Numbered from the stretch's first letter, positions 1-9,171 are shown. The stretch is 64,000 nucleotides of DNA from Pseudomonas fluorescens (GCF_001708445.1 NZ_CP015637.1:4403001-4467000); one strand, 5' to 3'. Numbers and translations: made by a program. The notes: generated by a model from the sequence alone, not told the origin.

Positions 1-130
1 CCTTTCGAGCCGGCCTGCAGGGTACCCAAGGCACCTGGGGGTGTTTACAACTGTTAACGGATTCAACAGCCCATTCGATTTAGGCTGTGCGCTGGATCAC
101 CCATGCCCTACCTGCCAAGAGCCCACTGCC

Positions 131-862
131 ATGAAGTCGTACGCTATCGCCGCCGCGTTACTGGCGTTTGCCACAGTGTCGGCGCACGCCGCCACACCCC
201 TCACCCATGTGGCGATCTACCGCGGCCCGGCGGGCTGCGAGGACTGTTCGGAAAGCGTGAAAAGGGCACTGCTGCGTCTCGACCCGACTTACCAGATCGA
301 CTTCGTCGGCGCCGACGAACCGATCGACATCACCGCGCAAACCCTCGCCCGCTACGATCTCTATGTGCAACCCGGCGGCGGCCAGGACATTCCCGCCGCC
401 CTCGACAGCCTGGGCGATGCTCGCGTCGAGGCCATTCGCAATTATGTCGCCCAGGGTGGTCGTTACCTGGGCTTGTGCATGGGCGCCTACCTGGCGGACG
501 AAAACAACTTAGGCCTGATCCCTCAGGCCCTCGACAGCGAAGTCGGCCGCCCAGGCTTTGAAGTGACCACCCTCGACGACGCGGCGGTTCGCGTCACCTG
601 GGCGGGCAAGCCGGACCACGTCTTCTATCAGGATGGCCCTTACTTCCCCACACCCCGCACGACCACACGCTATAAAACCCTCGCGACCTACCATAACGGC
701 GACGTCGCCGCGGCGCGTTATGCCTATGAAAAAGGCGTGGTGGTACTGAGCGGCCCCCATCCGGAAGCCGGGCAGGCGTGGTTTGAAAGTGCCGATATCC
801 CGTGGAACAAGAGGCCGCGTGGCGAGCTGTTTGCGGCGTTGATACACAGTGTTGAAGAGTAG
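131..862 (+). CDS. Secreted BPL_N-domain protein (glutamine amidotransferase-like)
   Basis: A 243-residue protein. Residues 1-20 form a clear signal peptide ending ...SAHA, so export to the periplasm is likely. The rest resembles the N-terminal domain of biotin-protein ligases, a class I glutamine amidotransferase-like fold, with the nucleophile-elbow sequence GLCMGAYLA. Proteins of this type are widespread in Pseudomonas and their reaction is not known. An upstream ATG at 41 is in frame, but I chose 131 because the signal peptide begins there. It converges with the cupin gene downstream. Confidence 0.75.
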   Translation: MKSYAIAAALLAFATVSAHAATPLTHVAIYRGPAGCEDCSESVKRALLRLDPTYQIDFVGADEPIDITAQTLARYDLYVQPGGGQDIPAALDSLGDARVEAIRNYVAQGGRYLGLCMGAYLADENNLGLIPQALDSEVGRPGFEVTTLDDAAVRVTWAGKPDHVFYQDGPYFPTPRTTTRYKTLATYHNGDVAAARYAYEKGVVVLSGPHPEAGQAWFESADIPWNKRPRGELFAALIHSVEE

Positions 863-1021
863 GGGAGGCTGATTAACCCATCACGACCGACGCCGTCTAT
901 TGGTGGGCGCAGTGGTTTTTACCGGTGCATCAGGCGGCTTGCACCGCCTCACCCGTTGGCCGTACTCGCTATCCTCGCCCTCGGCGCCAAGTTCAAAAGC
1001 GGGGCGACGAGCCCCAGCCGT
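863..1021. other. Intergenic between convergent genes
   Basis: I saw no convincing gene, strong hairpin or repeat. The short reading frames here are antisense to, or run into, the cupin gene. Confidence 0.5.
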
Positions 1022-1402
1022 TCAGATCCACAGATCATTCGTGGCAGTACGCTCTCCGCCTTCATGGCCAGTGTTCAGAATGCCGCGCGGTTCGATCATC
1101 ATCAGCTTGGCTTCACCTTCGGCGGCCGTCCGATGCTCGACGCCACGGGGGACCACATACAGTTCACCCGGCGCCACGTACACGGGGCCTTCCGGAAGGT
1201 CGATACGCAGCGTCCCTTCAAGCACAAGAAACGCCTCGTCGGTTTCCGGATGCGAGTGCCAGATGAATTCTCCTTCGATACGCACCACCTTGAACTGGTA
1301 GTCGTTCATCTCGGCGACGACCCTCGGGCTCCATTGCTCGTTGATGAGCGAAGCTTTTTGCGTGAGGTTTACAGGTTGTGTTGGGTGCTGTGACTGGGCC
1401 AT
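1022..1402 (-). CDS. Cupin-domain protein
   Basis: A 126-residue single-domain cupin. The first cupin motif is visible as HSHPETDEAFLVLEG (H, H and E metal ligands), and a later PRGVEHRT supplies the second-motif histidine. The lack of a signal peptide points to the cytoplasm. Such proteins are small metal-binding enzymes or ligand-binding proteins; the substrate cannot be told from sequence. It stands alone between a convergent gene and a divergent one. Confidence 0.8.
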   Translation of the reverse strand: MAQSQHPTQPVNLTQKASLINEQWSPRVVAEMNDYQFKVVRIEGEFIWHSHPETDEAFLVLEGTLRIDLPEGPVYVAPGELYVVPRGVEHRTAAEGEAKLMMIEPRGILNTGHEGGERTATNDLWI

Positions 1403-1666
1403 GACCGATACTCGGGTAGTTGAGAGGTGTCAGGATATCGAGGGGGTGGTTAGCTGGCTTGTACGATCCTGCATGTTGAAATAGTTGAGCTACGACTCAC
1501 CCAATCCTCTTCAGTCAAGCGCCTCGGTTTCTAAAACTACGCAGATACAGTGTGGAAACCGTCGAGCGTCTGGCCGAAAGCAACCCCTTTCTCCGCTAAC
1601 CGGTCTACCATGCCACCCCGGCAGTGGTTCCACGCGCTACCGATCTCCATCCTTGAAGGTACCGTA
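1403..1666. other. Intergenic region between divergent small genes
   Basis: It holds the upstream regions of the cupin gene and of the small gene at 1667. I found no clear operator, riboswitch or repeat. Confidence 0.4.
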
Positions 1667-1900
1667 ATGACCATCGACCAAATCTCCCTGCCCAAAGGTG
1701 TAGGCCCTCACGCCGCCAAGCTTCTCGACGCCATCACGGGCGCGGCCACTCACGAAGAGCTCAACCGTGCCGGCGGCAAGGCGGAAGGTTTTGTGCTGGG
1801 GCTGGAATCCACCAAAGCCATCAAAAGCCAAATCGCCGAGTCGTTGTACGTGGCTTATGATGACGCGGCGAGTCATCGGTTGGGCGAGTTGAAGGGCTAG
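1667..1900 (+). CDS. Small conserved-looking hypothetical protein
   Basis: A 77-residue soluble protein beginning MTIDQISLPKGVG. It is rich in Ala, Gly, Glu and Lys, with no signal peptide or membrane segment. The frame extends upstream to 1550, but that part reads like non-coding sequence, so the ATG at 1667 is preferred. I do not recognise the family. Codon use looks like that of its neighbours, which supports a real gene. Confidence 0.55.
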   Translation: MTIDQISLPKGVGPHAAKLLDAITGAATHEELNRAGGKAEGFVLGLESTKAIKSQIAESLYVAYDDAASHRLGELKG

Positions 1901-1939
1901 GGATTAACTCGGCAGGGCGATGCGCGTGGGCTGCGAGCC

Positions 1940-3172
1940 TCACACCGTAAGACTCAATAACCATCCCGCCGCGCCGCTTCCTACCACCACCAGCCACGGT
2001 GGCAGCTTCCACACCATCAACGCCACCACGCCAATCAGCGCCAGGCCGAAGTCCTGGGCGGTAAAGATCGCGCTGGTCCACACCGGCTGATACAACGCCG
2101 CCAGCAACAGGCCGACCACCGCGGCGTTCACGCCTGCCAGCGCGGCCTGGGTGCGAGGGCTGCGGCGCGGGCTTTCCCAGAAGGGCAGTGCGCCCATCAC
2201 CAGCAAAAACGACGGTGCGAAGATCGCCAGCAGGCAGAGCAGGCCGCCGAGCCAGCCGGTCGGGGCTTGGGTCATGGAGGCCCCGAGGAAAGCCGCGAAG
2301 GTGAACAAGGGGCCGGGCATGGCTTGGGCGGCACCGTAGCCGGCCAGGAACACGTCGTTGCTGACCCAGCCGGTGGGCACGACTTCGGCTTGCAGCAGGG
2401 GCAGCACCACGTGGCCGCCGCCAAATACCAGCGCGCCGGTGCGGTAGAAGGCGTCGGTTAACGCCAGGCCTGGGTTGGGGAGCCAGTGGGCCAGGATCGG
2501 CAGACCGGCCAGCACCAGCACAAACAGCGATAACCACATTGCCCCTGCACGACGGCTGATGGTCACGGGCAACGCATCGTGCGCGGCGGGCGGTGTGGGC
2601 TTGAACAGCAGCAGGCCAGCCACCGCCGCTGCGCTGATCACCCCGACCTGGCCCCACGCAGAGCTTTGCAGCAGGGCCACGCAGGCGGCGAGTAGCATCA
2701 GGGTGATGCGCGGTGCGTCGGTACACAGGTTGCGCGCCATGCCCCATACGGCCTGGGCGACCACCGCGACAGCCACCACCTTGAGGCCGTGCAGCGCGCC
2801 GGGCGGGATGGCGGTGCTGTGTTGGGCAATGCCCAGGGCAAACAGGATCAGCACGACGGCGGACGGCAGCGTAAACCCCAGCCACGCCGCCAGCGCTCCG
2901 CCGTAGCCGGCCCGCGACAGGCCGAGCGCGATGCCCACCTGGCTGCTGGCCGGGCCGGGCAGGAACTGGCACAGCGCGACCAAATCCCCATAGCTGCGCT
3001 CGCTCAGCCAGCCGCGCCGGGTCACGAATTCGTGCCTGAAATAGCCCAGATGCGCGACGGGACCGCCGAAGGAGGTCAGGCCCAGACGCAGGAAGATCAG
3101 GAACACTCCCCAGATGCGGGTGGGGCGATCAGTGGGGGAGTGGGCCAAGGTGCAGGGTCTCGATAAGGGCAA
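1940..3172 (-). CDS. chrA: Chromate transporter, ChrA family
   Basis: About 410 residues, the length of two-domain (long-chain) ChrA proteins of the CHR superfamily, which expel chromate from the cytoplasm. Each half has the family pattern: FGGPVAHLGYF and FLPGPASSQVG in the first, and FGGGHVVLPLL with AMPGPLFTFAAFLG in the second, among about ten hydrophobic segments. The start is uncertain: 3172 is a TTG and another TTG lies at 3148; neither has a strong ribosome-binding site. Chromate as the actual substrate is inferred from the family only. Confidence 0.85.
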   Translation of the reverse strand: MPLSRPCTLAHSPTDRPTRIWGVFLIFLRLGLTSFGGPVAHLGYFRHEFVTRRGWLSERSYGDLVALCQFLPGPASSQVGIALGLSRAGYGGALAAWLGFTLPSAVVLILFALGIAQHSTAIPPGALHGLKVVAVAVVAQAVWGMARNLCTDAPRITLMLLAACVALLQSSAWGQVGVISAAAVAGLLLFKPTPPAAHDALPVTISRRAGAMWLSLFVLVLAGLPILAHWLPNPGLALTDAFYRTGALVFGGGHVVLPLLQAEVVPTGWVSNDVFLAGYGAAQAMPGPLFTFAAFLGASMTQAPTGWLGGLLCLLAIFAPSFLLVMGALPFWESPRRSPRTQAALAGVNAAVVGLLLAALYQPVWTSAIFTAQDFGLALIGVVALMVWKLPPWLVVVGSGAAGWLLSLTV

Positions 3173-3345
3173 AATAGGCTAGGGTATCGAGGCACCTTAG
3201 CGAATTTTGATGACGCACAGAAGAGGCGCCCGCTCGCGCAAATCGCCACGCCGGATGGAATTTTTGCGCGCGTGCTGGAGTCATTGAAGATGCATGCAGA
3301 AAGACTTCCCCGTTGCACGCCACTGAACTCAGCCAAGGACAGACG

Positions 3346-3786
3346 ATGACCTTCTTTATATTCCTCCTGGCTTGCGCCGCTGCCGCCAGCACCGGTGTCA
3401 TTTTCAAGCCCGGTGCCTGGTACGAATCCCTGGTCAAGCCCGGCTTCACCCCGCCCAACTGGCTGTTCCCGGTGGCCTGGAGCATTATCTACCTGCTGTT
3501 GGCCTGGGCCGGTTACCGCTTGAGCCTGATCCCCGACAGCCAGCCGGTGCTGGCATTGTGGGCGGCGCAGATTGCGTTGAACACGCTGTGGACACCGGTA
3601 TTTTTCGGTGCGCATCAGTTGCTCGCCGGTATGCTGATCATCGTGTTGTTGTGGCTCACCGTCGCCGCAATGGTGGTATTGGCCGTGCGCCTGGACCTGA
3701 TTACCGGGCTGATCCTGTTCCCGTACCTGGCGTGGCTGTGCGTGGCGGCGGCGTTGAATTTCTCGATTTTGCGCAATAACCGCTGA
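3346..3786 (+). CDS. tspO: TspO/MBR family membrane protein
   Basis: A 146-residue protein with five hydrophobic segments. It has the family signatures KPGFTPPNWLFPVAW and the W-rich NTLWTPVFFGAH. TspO proteins bind tetrapyrroles and help control their level under stress. The start at 3346 has AAGGA a few bases upstream; a TTG at 3313 is in frame but less likely. Its stop codon overlaps the ATG of the next gene, suggesting co-translation. Confidence 0.88.
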   Translation: MTFFIFLLACAAAASTGVIFKPGAWYESLVKPGFTPPNWLFPVAWSIIYLLLAWAGYRLSLIPDSQPVLALWAAQIALNTLWTPVFFGAHQLLAGMLIIVLLWLTVAAMVVLAVRLDLITGLILFPYLAWLCVAAALNFSILRNNR

Positions 3787-4712
3787 TGGCCCATAAACCC
3801 TGGCCCGCCAGTGCGCCTGAACTGGCTCAAATGCGCCGCTTCAACCAAAAGCTCACTTGGCTGCCGCGCTTCAAAATCCGCAATCGCGTGACACCGCGTT
3901 TGATTCAGGCGCTGTTGCGGGTCAGTCAAACGCTCAAGCGGGCGCCGCTGGCTGAGACTCAATGGGTGGGCGCAGTCCCCGTGCGTATCCTGCGGCCGAG
4001 CGGCAGGCCCAAGGGCGTGGTGCTGGATATCCATGGCGGCGGTTGGGTGATCGGCAATGCGCAGATGGATGATGACCTCAACCTGGGCCTGGTGAACGCG
4101 TGCGAGGTGGCGGTGGTGTCGGTGGATTATCGGCTGGCGGTCGATACACCGATAGAAGGGCTGATGGAGGATTGTTTGAGCGCCGCGCGCTGGCTGTTGG
4201 GTGACTGCGCGGAATTTGCCGGGTTGCCGGTGATTGTCGTGGGGGAATCGGCCGGTGCGCACTTGGCGGCGGCGACGTTGCTGGCATTGAAGCAGTGGCC
4301 GGATTTGCTCCAGCGCGTGAGCGGTGCGGTGTTGTATTACGGCGTCTATGATTTGACCGGCACTCCCAGCGTACGCGCGGCGGGCCCGCAGACGTTGTTG
4401 CTGGATGGGCCTGGCATGGTGGACGCGTTGCGCAGGCTGACCCCAGGCTTGAGCGATGAGCAGCGGCGACAGCCACCGTTGTCGCCGTTGTATGGCGACT
4501 TCAGCGGGTTGCCGCCGGCGTTGATGTTTGTGGGGGCATTGGACCCGCTCAAGGATGACACCCTGCTCATTGCTGAGCGCTGGGGGACGGTGGAAGCCCA
4601 TCTGCTGCCGGAGGCGGCCCATGGGTTTATCCATTTTCCGTTGGCGATCGCCGAGAACGTACTGGCCTATAGCCGGGCGTGGGTCGCGCGCCGGATCGCT
4701 GTAGCACCGTAA
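3786..4712 (+). CDS. Alpha/beta hydrolase, hormone-sensitive-lipase type
   Basis: A 308-residue soluble esterase. The HGGGW oxyanion-hole motif lies at residues 83-87, the nucleophile elbow GESAG has Ser155, and the likely catalytic His is in EAAHGFIHF near the C-terminus. These mark the HSL (family IV) esterases acting on acyl or acetyl esters. It overlaps the tspO stop codon by one base. The substrate is not predictable. Confidence 0.85.
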   Translation: MAHKPWPASAPELAQMRRFNQKLTWLPRFKIRNRVTPRLIQALLRVSQTLKRAPLAETQWVGAVPVRILRPSGRPKGVVLDIHGGGWVIGNAQMDDDLNLGLVNACEVAVVSVDYRLAVDTPIEGLMEDCLSAARWLLGDCAEFAGLPVIVVGESAGAHLAAATLLALKQWPDLLQRVSGAVLYYGVYDLTGTPSVRAAGPQTLLLDGPGMVDALRRLTPGLSDEQRRQPPLSPLYGDFSGLPPALMFVGALDPLKDDTLLIAERWGTVEAHLLPEAAHGFIHFPLAIAENVLAYSRAWVARRIAVAP

Positions 4713-4786
4713 ACCTGCCGCGGTTCTTGCCTGATGGGCCCTTGCTTCAAGAGGTACCCATCATGGGCTTTCGTATGACGGGCCTT

Positions 4787-4907
4787 GCCCTAATGCCAGT
4801 CAGTCAAGGAGGAAAACGAAGCGGGCTCGCCACAACAAGCCCGCTTTCCACAATTAGCCCGCTCTCCAGAGTTACCGTTTTCCTCCTTGACTGACTGGCA
4901 TTAGGGC
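4787..4907. repeat. MITE-like element with perfect 32-bp terminal inverted repeats
   Basis: The left arm at 4787-4818 (GCCCTAATGCCAGTCAGTCA...) is the exact reverse complement of the right arm at 4876-4907. The 57-bp interior has its own hairpin (arms 4819-4827 and 4838-4846) and a third copy of AGCCCGCT. There is no coding capacity. I saw no clear target-site duplication. The form is that of a non-autonomous mobile element, or of a very strong hairpin between convergent genes. Confidence 0.75.
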
Positions 4908-4945
4908 TCGCCCCCGATGACACTGTTGGGCCGCGTTGTTAAATC

Positions 4946-5710
4946 TCAGTTCGAGCGCAACCGCAGTATCTGCGCGCCGTCGAATGGGTCTGTCAGGTAA
5001 TGCGCCTGCACGCCGAAGGTTTCCTGCAAGCGTTGCGGCGTCAGCACCTCCAGCGGTTTGCCCAGTGCCACCAATCGCCCATGATCCAGCACGGCCAGGC
5101 GGTCACAGGTCAGTGCCTGGTTGAGGTCGTGCAGGGCGATCAAGGTGGTGACGGGTAACGCCTGCACGCCTTTCAAGATCGTCAGTTGATGCTGGATGTC
5201 CAGGTGATTGGTCGGCTCATCCAGCAACAGGATCTGTGGCCGTTGCGCCAGGGCGCGGGCGATGTGCACGCGTTGGCGCTCACCGCCGGAGAGGCTGCGC
5301 CAGGCGCGTTGGCTCAGGTGGGTGGCGTCGACGTCGTGCAGGGCCTGGCGCACGATGCGATCGTCTTCGCTGGACCACGGGCTCAGCGCCGACAACCACG
5401 GTGTGCGGCCCAGTGCCACGGCGTCGAATACGCGGATGGCATCGTCGGTGTCGGCCTGTTGTTCCACCACCGCCAGGCGCTGCGCGATGGCGCGGCGGGA
5501 CAGCGCGCCCAAACGCTCACCGCCCAGGTGCACCTCGCCGCTGGCCGGTGCGCGCAAGCCGGCGAGCAGTTTGAGCAGGGTCGATTTGCCGGAGCCGTTC
5601 GGCCCGACGATACCCAAGGTTTCCCCCGACTGGACTTGCAGGTGAATATCGCGCAGCAACTGGGCCTCTCGCACCTTGAAGCCCAGGGCCGTGCAGCTCA
5701 GCACTGTCAT
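4946..5710 (-). CDS. ABC transporter ATP-binding protein (FecE/BtuD type)
   Basis: 254 residues. Walker A is GPNGSGKST, the signature is LSGGERQRVHIARAL and Walker B is ILLLDEPTNHLD. The sequence is of the iron-siderophore/vitamin B12 import ATPase type. The start at 5710 has GGAGGA just upstream, and the ATG overlaps the permease stop by four bases, so the two are translationally coupled. It is the last gene of a three-gene importer operon behind a cobalamin riboswitch, so uptake of B12 or a related corrinoid is the best guess. Confidence 0.88.
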   Translation of the reverse strand: MTVLSCTALGFKVREAQLLRDIHLQVQSGETLGIVGPNGSGKSTLLKLLAGLRAPASGEVHLGGERLGALSRRAIAQRLAVVEQQADTDDAIRVFDAVALGRTPWLSALSPWSSEDDRIVRQALHDVDATHLSQRAWRSLSGGERQRVHIARALAQRPQILLLDEPTNHLDIQHQLTILKGVQALPVTTLIALHDLNQALTCDRLAVLDHGRLVALGKPLEVLTPQRLQETFGVQAHYLTDPFDGAQILRLRSN

Positions 5711-6711
5711 CGCGCATTCCTCCGGCCGATCAGGATCAGCGCAAATACCGGCGCGCCGACGAGTGCGGTGACCACGCCCACCGGAATGACCTGGCCCTTG
5801 ATCAAGGTGCGTGACAGCACATCGGCTGTAATCAAAAACAATGCGCCTCCCAAGGCGCTGGCCGGCAGCAGGCGTGAGTGCCCGGTACCGAGCAACAGGC
5901 GTGCGGCGTGGGGGATGACCAGGCCGACAAAACCAATGGAGCCGACAATCGACACCATCACCGCGGTGACCAACGCCGCGCAGCCCACCAGCACAAATTG
6001 CACGCGGCGCACCGGGATGCCGAGGGACGCCGCCGAGTCGCTGCCGAAGGTGAATGCATCCAGTGCGCGGCGGTGCCACAGGCACACCGCCAACCCCGCG
6101 ACGGCCACCGGTACCGCCAGCCACACCGACGACCAACGCACGCCGCTGAGATTACCCAGCAACCAGAACAGGATGCCGCGCGCCTGTTCGGAGCTGGCGG
6201 ACTTGGTGATCAGGAACGCGGTCAGCGCGTTGAACAGCTGCGAACCGGCGATGCCTGCCAGGATGATCTGGCCGGTGCCGCTCGACGACCCGCTGGCCCG
6301 GGCGAGCAAAATCACCAGTGCAAACGCCGCCATCGCCCCGGCAAAGGCGCCGGCGGACAGCGAGATCAAGCCACCGCCGACCCCCATCAGCACCACCAGC
6401 ACCGCGCCGGTCGAGGCACCGGCGCTGATGCCAAGCAGGTAAGGGTCGGCCAAGGGGTTGCGCAACAACGACTGCAGAATCACCCCGCATGTGGCCAGCC
6501 CCGCACCGCAGGCGGCGGCGACCAGCGTGCGAGTGAGGCGATAGTTCCACACCACGCCTTCGTCGATAGGGTCCAGCGCGTAGCCGGCGGCCCACAGTTT
6601 ATTGGCCAACACCTGGAGCACTACCTGCGGCTCGATGGCGGTTTCGCCGATGGCTACGCCGGCCAGTATGGCGATCAACAGCAGCGCCAGGGCGAGGAGC
6701 GTTCTGCTCAT
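5707..6711 (-). CDS. FecCD-family ABC transporter permease
   Basis: A 334-residue membrane protein with about nine to ten hydrophobic segments. It carries the FecCD landmarks GVILQSLLRNPLADPYLLG near residue 90 and GSIGFVGLVIPHAARLL, the segment that contacts the ATPase. It forms the inner-membrane channel of the importer. It overlaps the ATPase gene by four bases, and its start overlaps the end of the binding-protein gene, so all three are expressed together. Confidence 0.9.
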   Translation of the reverse strand: MSRTLLALALLLIAILAGVAIGETAIEPQVVLQVLANKLWAAGYALDPIDEGVVWNYRLTRTLVAAACGAGLATCGVILQSLLRNPLADPYLLGISAGASTGAVLVVLMGVGGGLISLSAGAFAGAMAAFALVILLARASGSSSGTGQIILAGIAGSQLFNALTAFLITKSASSEQARGILFWLLGNLSGVRWSSVWLAVPVAVAGLAVCLWHRRALDAFTFGSDSAASLGIPVRRVQFVLVGCAALVTAVMVSIVGSIGFVGLVIPHAARLLLGTGHSRLLPASALGGALFLITADVLSRTLIKGQVIPVGVVTALVGAPVFALILIGRRNAR

Positions 6712-7718
6712 TTGGGCAGGTCGTAGCTGTCGATGGCGCTCGCCAGTTGGTCGAGCCCATCGAAAGTACGCACGCTGGCCTGTAGGGCCATGGCGTCAAG
6801 GATGATGATGCGGTTGTGTTTCACCGCGTCCATGTTGCGTGTCACCGGGTCGCTGCGCAGGAAGGCCAGTTTCTGTTCGTAGTCGTCGGCCGGGTAGCGG
6901 CGGCGGTCCATGCGCGCGATCACCAGGAAGGTGGGGTTGGCTTTGGCGAGGGTTTCCCAGCCGACGGCGGGCCACTCTTCATCGGACTGCACCACGTTGT
7001 GCAGGCCGAGGGTTTGCAGCATGAATTCGGGGACACCCTTGTGGCCGGCCACATAGGGATCGCTGGCCATTTCGGCGCTGGAGAACCACACCAGCGCACT
7101 GGCCTGTTTGAGGCCCTTGTTGCGGGCGGTGGCGACGGACTTGGCCAGGCGCGCCTTGAGCGCCTCGTTCAGTTGCTGGCCGCGGTCCGGCACGTCGAAA
7201 ATCTCGGCCAGTTGGCTGATGCTTTTATAAATGGTGTCGATGCGGAACGGCTCCAGGCGTGTGCCGTCGGCGCCCACCAGGTTGTTCTTGCCTTCGCAGT
7301 CGGACGGCAGCAGGTAGGTGGGGATCTTCAATTCATGAAACTGCTCGCGGGTGCCGACCACGCCTTGTGGGCCAACCACCCATTCCAACTCGGCGGCCAC
7401 CAGTTGCGGGCGCTTGGCAATGACCGCTTCGAAGCTTGGCTCATTGTTGGCCAGGCGCTCGATGGTGTCGTTCTGTGCCTTGAACTGCGGCAACACGTTG
7501 TTGAACCACAACGCCGTGCCGACCACTGTGTTGCCCACACCCAGGGCGTAGAGTATTTCGGTCGCCGCCTGGCCAATGGTTACGCTGCGGGTGGGCGCTT
7601 GCTGAAAGGTCAGGGTGCTGCCGCAGTTCTCCAGCGTCAGCGGGTAGTGGGTGGGCGTCGCCTGGGCCAGGGCACAGAAGCCCAGTCCGGTGAGCAAGGC
7701 GGTAACGCGTGGCAGCAT
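6708..7718 (-). CDS. Periplasmic substrate-binding protein of the ABC importer
   Basis: 336 residues with a signal peptide (MLPRVTALLTGLGFCALAQA). The fold is the helical-backbone (TroA/BtuF-like) type used for B12, haem and siderophores, with RSVTIGQAATEILYALG as the typical N-terminal block. The start has AGGAG upstream. It is the first gene after the riboswitch. It is longer than E. coli BtuF and resembles iron-chelate binding proteins, so the ligand (B12, another corrinoid, or a metal complex) rests on the riboswitch. Confidence 0.83.
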   Translation of the reverse strand: MLPRVTALLTGLGFCALAQATPTHYPLTLENCGSTLTFQQAPTRSVTIGQAATEILYALGVGNTVVGTALWFNNVLPQFKAQNDTIERLANNEPSFEAVIAKRPQLVAAELEWVVGPQGVVGTREQFHELKIPTYLLPSDCEGKNNLVGADGTRLEPFRIDTIYKSISQLAEIFDVPDRGQQLNEALKARLAKSVATARNKGLKQASALVWFSSAEMASDPYVAGHKGVPEFMLQTLGLHNVVQSDEEWPAVGWETLAKANPTFLVIARMDRRRYPADDYEQKLAFLRSDPVTRNMDAVKHNRIIILDAMALQASVRTFDGLDQLASAIDSYDLPK

Positions 7719-7845
7719 GGGGCAATCTCCTGGGAGCCGTACGTGGAACTGGGGAGGTACGGTTCGGAAATACGCCCTCGGACGCTGCGGTGGAGGCAGC
7801 CAAGGATGTCCTTCCCGGACACCCCGCCGGTTAGTGGTTTTACTG

Positions 7846-8022
7846 GGCCGGCAGGTCTCCTGACTGATGCGTCGTCACCCGGCTCCAGCCTTCCCGGAGG
7901 GTATCCAGTGGCGTTGAGGAGCAGGCTCGGCATCTACAGTTGCGGGGGCAGTTCCGATTGACGCGGGGGTACCGCGCTTCGGATTCCCTATTAGTCCCGT
8001 TTGGGAACCGGCGCGGTATGGT
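7846..8022 (-). promoter_or_regulatory. Cobalamin (AdoCbl-type) riboswitch
   Basis: Read on the minus strand, the conserved blocks come in the right order: CCGGTTCC, then GGGACTAATAGGGAATCCG, then GAACTGCCCCCGCAACTGTA, then the B12 box GCCACTGGA (7904-7912), and finally AGTCAGGAGACCTGCCGGC. This is the consensus layout of class I cobalamin riboswitches. It lies in the leader of the ABC importer operon, about 130 bases before the binding-protein start. High intracellular cobalamin would be expected to turn the operon off. Confidence 0.95.
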
Positions 8023-8052
8023 AGTCGATTGGGCTGGGGAGGGGGAACCGAA

Positions 8053-8100
8053 TGGCGGCTTTCTGTAGGCGCGTGCAGGCTCGCGCCCACATAAAGCCGC
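8053..8100. repeat. REP-like inverted repeat
   Basis: An imperfect palindrome centred on TGTAGGCGCG / CGCGCCCACA (8064-8091) sits inside a further GCGGCTTT/AAAGCCGC pair. The core resembles the TGTAGG(A/C)GCGAGC... REP family seen elsewhere in the window. It separates the riboswitch leader from the 3' end of the nuclease gene and may act as a terminator. Confidence 0.55.
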
Positions 8101-8109
8101 GGTAGCCGG

Positions 8110-9039
8110 TCAGAGGCGTATATCTTCAGGGCCGCGGATCAGTGCTTCAATTCGCGTCCCCGTGGCGCGCTCTTCATTGCTGAAACCGTCGTAGTCGGCC
8201 AGGTTGGCGAAACGGATGCCGGTCAATTGCTCGATCTGGATCACACTGCGCCGGTAGGTCCGCAGTTGGCCAAATACCAGATCAAGCTGACCGAGTTCAC
8301 GGCTCTGGTCGATCATGTAGGCGCTGGCAGAGGGCTTGCCGTCGTCGCCGAGGTAGGCCACCACTTTCCAGAATGCCTTGGGGATTTTCACGCCGCGGTA
8401 GACACGGTCGTCATCGGCCAACACCGGGCCGGTAAACACCGTGGCCCGGGCCTTCCAGCGTTGTGTGTTGTCGAGAATGTAGTCTTCGAGCTCCAGCCAG
8501 GTCTTCTGGTTGAACCCGCTCATCTGCGGCGAGCAATTGGTGAAATGGAACGTATCGAGGTTGGCGGTGTTGGCCTCGTCGCCCCAGTTGGGATCCTGTC
8601 GTCGCACCAGGTGGCCGCGATCCAGGCCGTTGTTGGTGTAGAGCTCGTCGCCGATCTGCGCGCTGATGGGCAGGCGGCCGTCGTAGGCCCAGGTGTCGTT
8701 GCTGCGAACGATATCCACCGCCTGTCCGCCGTCGATATTCACGCCCACATAGAGCGCCATCCGTCGGGAACGTGACAGGGTCACCGAGAAATGCGTGTAG
8801 TCCAGGCGCAGCGGCTGGACGTCAGTTGCCAATGCCTCATCCACCGTGGGCCACGGCACGGCGAAGCCGCTGAGAAAGTCGGGTGCGTAGCCACGCCGGT
8901 CCTGCAAATCCTTGGCGGGCGTCACACGGGGCGTCGCCGCCCTGGCTTCCATCAGGCTAGGAGTGGCCGGGATCAACGGGCGTAGATCGACGAGCCGGGG
9001 GCGGTGGGTCAGGTCAATTTTGGCTTTGCGTGCTGGCAT
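8110..9039 (-). CDS. DNA/RNA non-specific endonuclease (NUC family)
   Basis: 309 residues. The active-site motif DRGH is at residues 140-143, followed by the family's FTNCSPQ (residues 167-173) and Asn177 in GFNQKTW. In this ββα-metal family His143 is the general base and the downstream Asn binds Mg2+. I see no signal peptide, unlike secreted Serratia-type nucleases, so its route and target are unclear. The ATG at 9039 has GAGGAA upstream; an in-frame start at 9069 adds ten residues. It lies head-to-head with the protease gene. Confidence 0.85.
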   Translation of the reverse strand: MPARKAKIDLTHRPRLVDLRPLIPATPSLMEARAATPRVTPAKDLQDRRGYAPDFLSGFAVPWPTVDEALATDVQPLRLDYTHFSVTLSRSRRMALYVGVNIDGGQAVDIVRSNDTWAYDGRLPISAQIGDELYTNNGLDRGHLVRRQDPNWGDEANTANLDTFHFTNCSPQMSGFNQKTWLELEDYILDNTQRWKARATVFTGPVLADDDRVYRGVKIPKAFWKVVAYLGDDGKPSASAYMIDQSRELGQLDLVFGQLRTYRRSVIQIEQLTGIRFANLADYDGFSNEERATGTRIEALIRGPEDIRL

Positions 9040-9171
9040 CGCGAGTTCCTCGCAGTCTTGGGTAAACACGACTGCAACACAGGTTCATGACAATTAGGGC
9101 CAGGTACCCGCAGCAGGGCTATCCTGAACCGGTGACCCGGACGTTCATTACCCGCCAAAAGGAGCCAGCCC

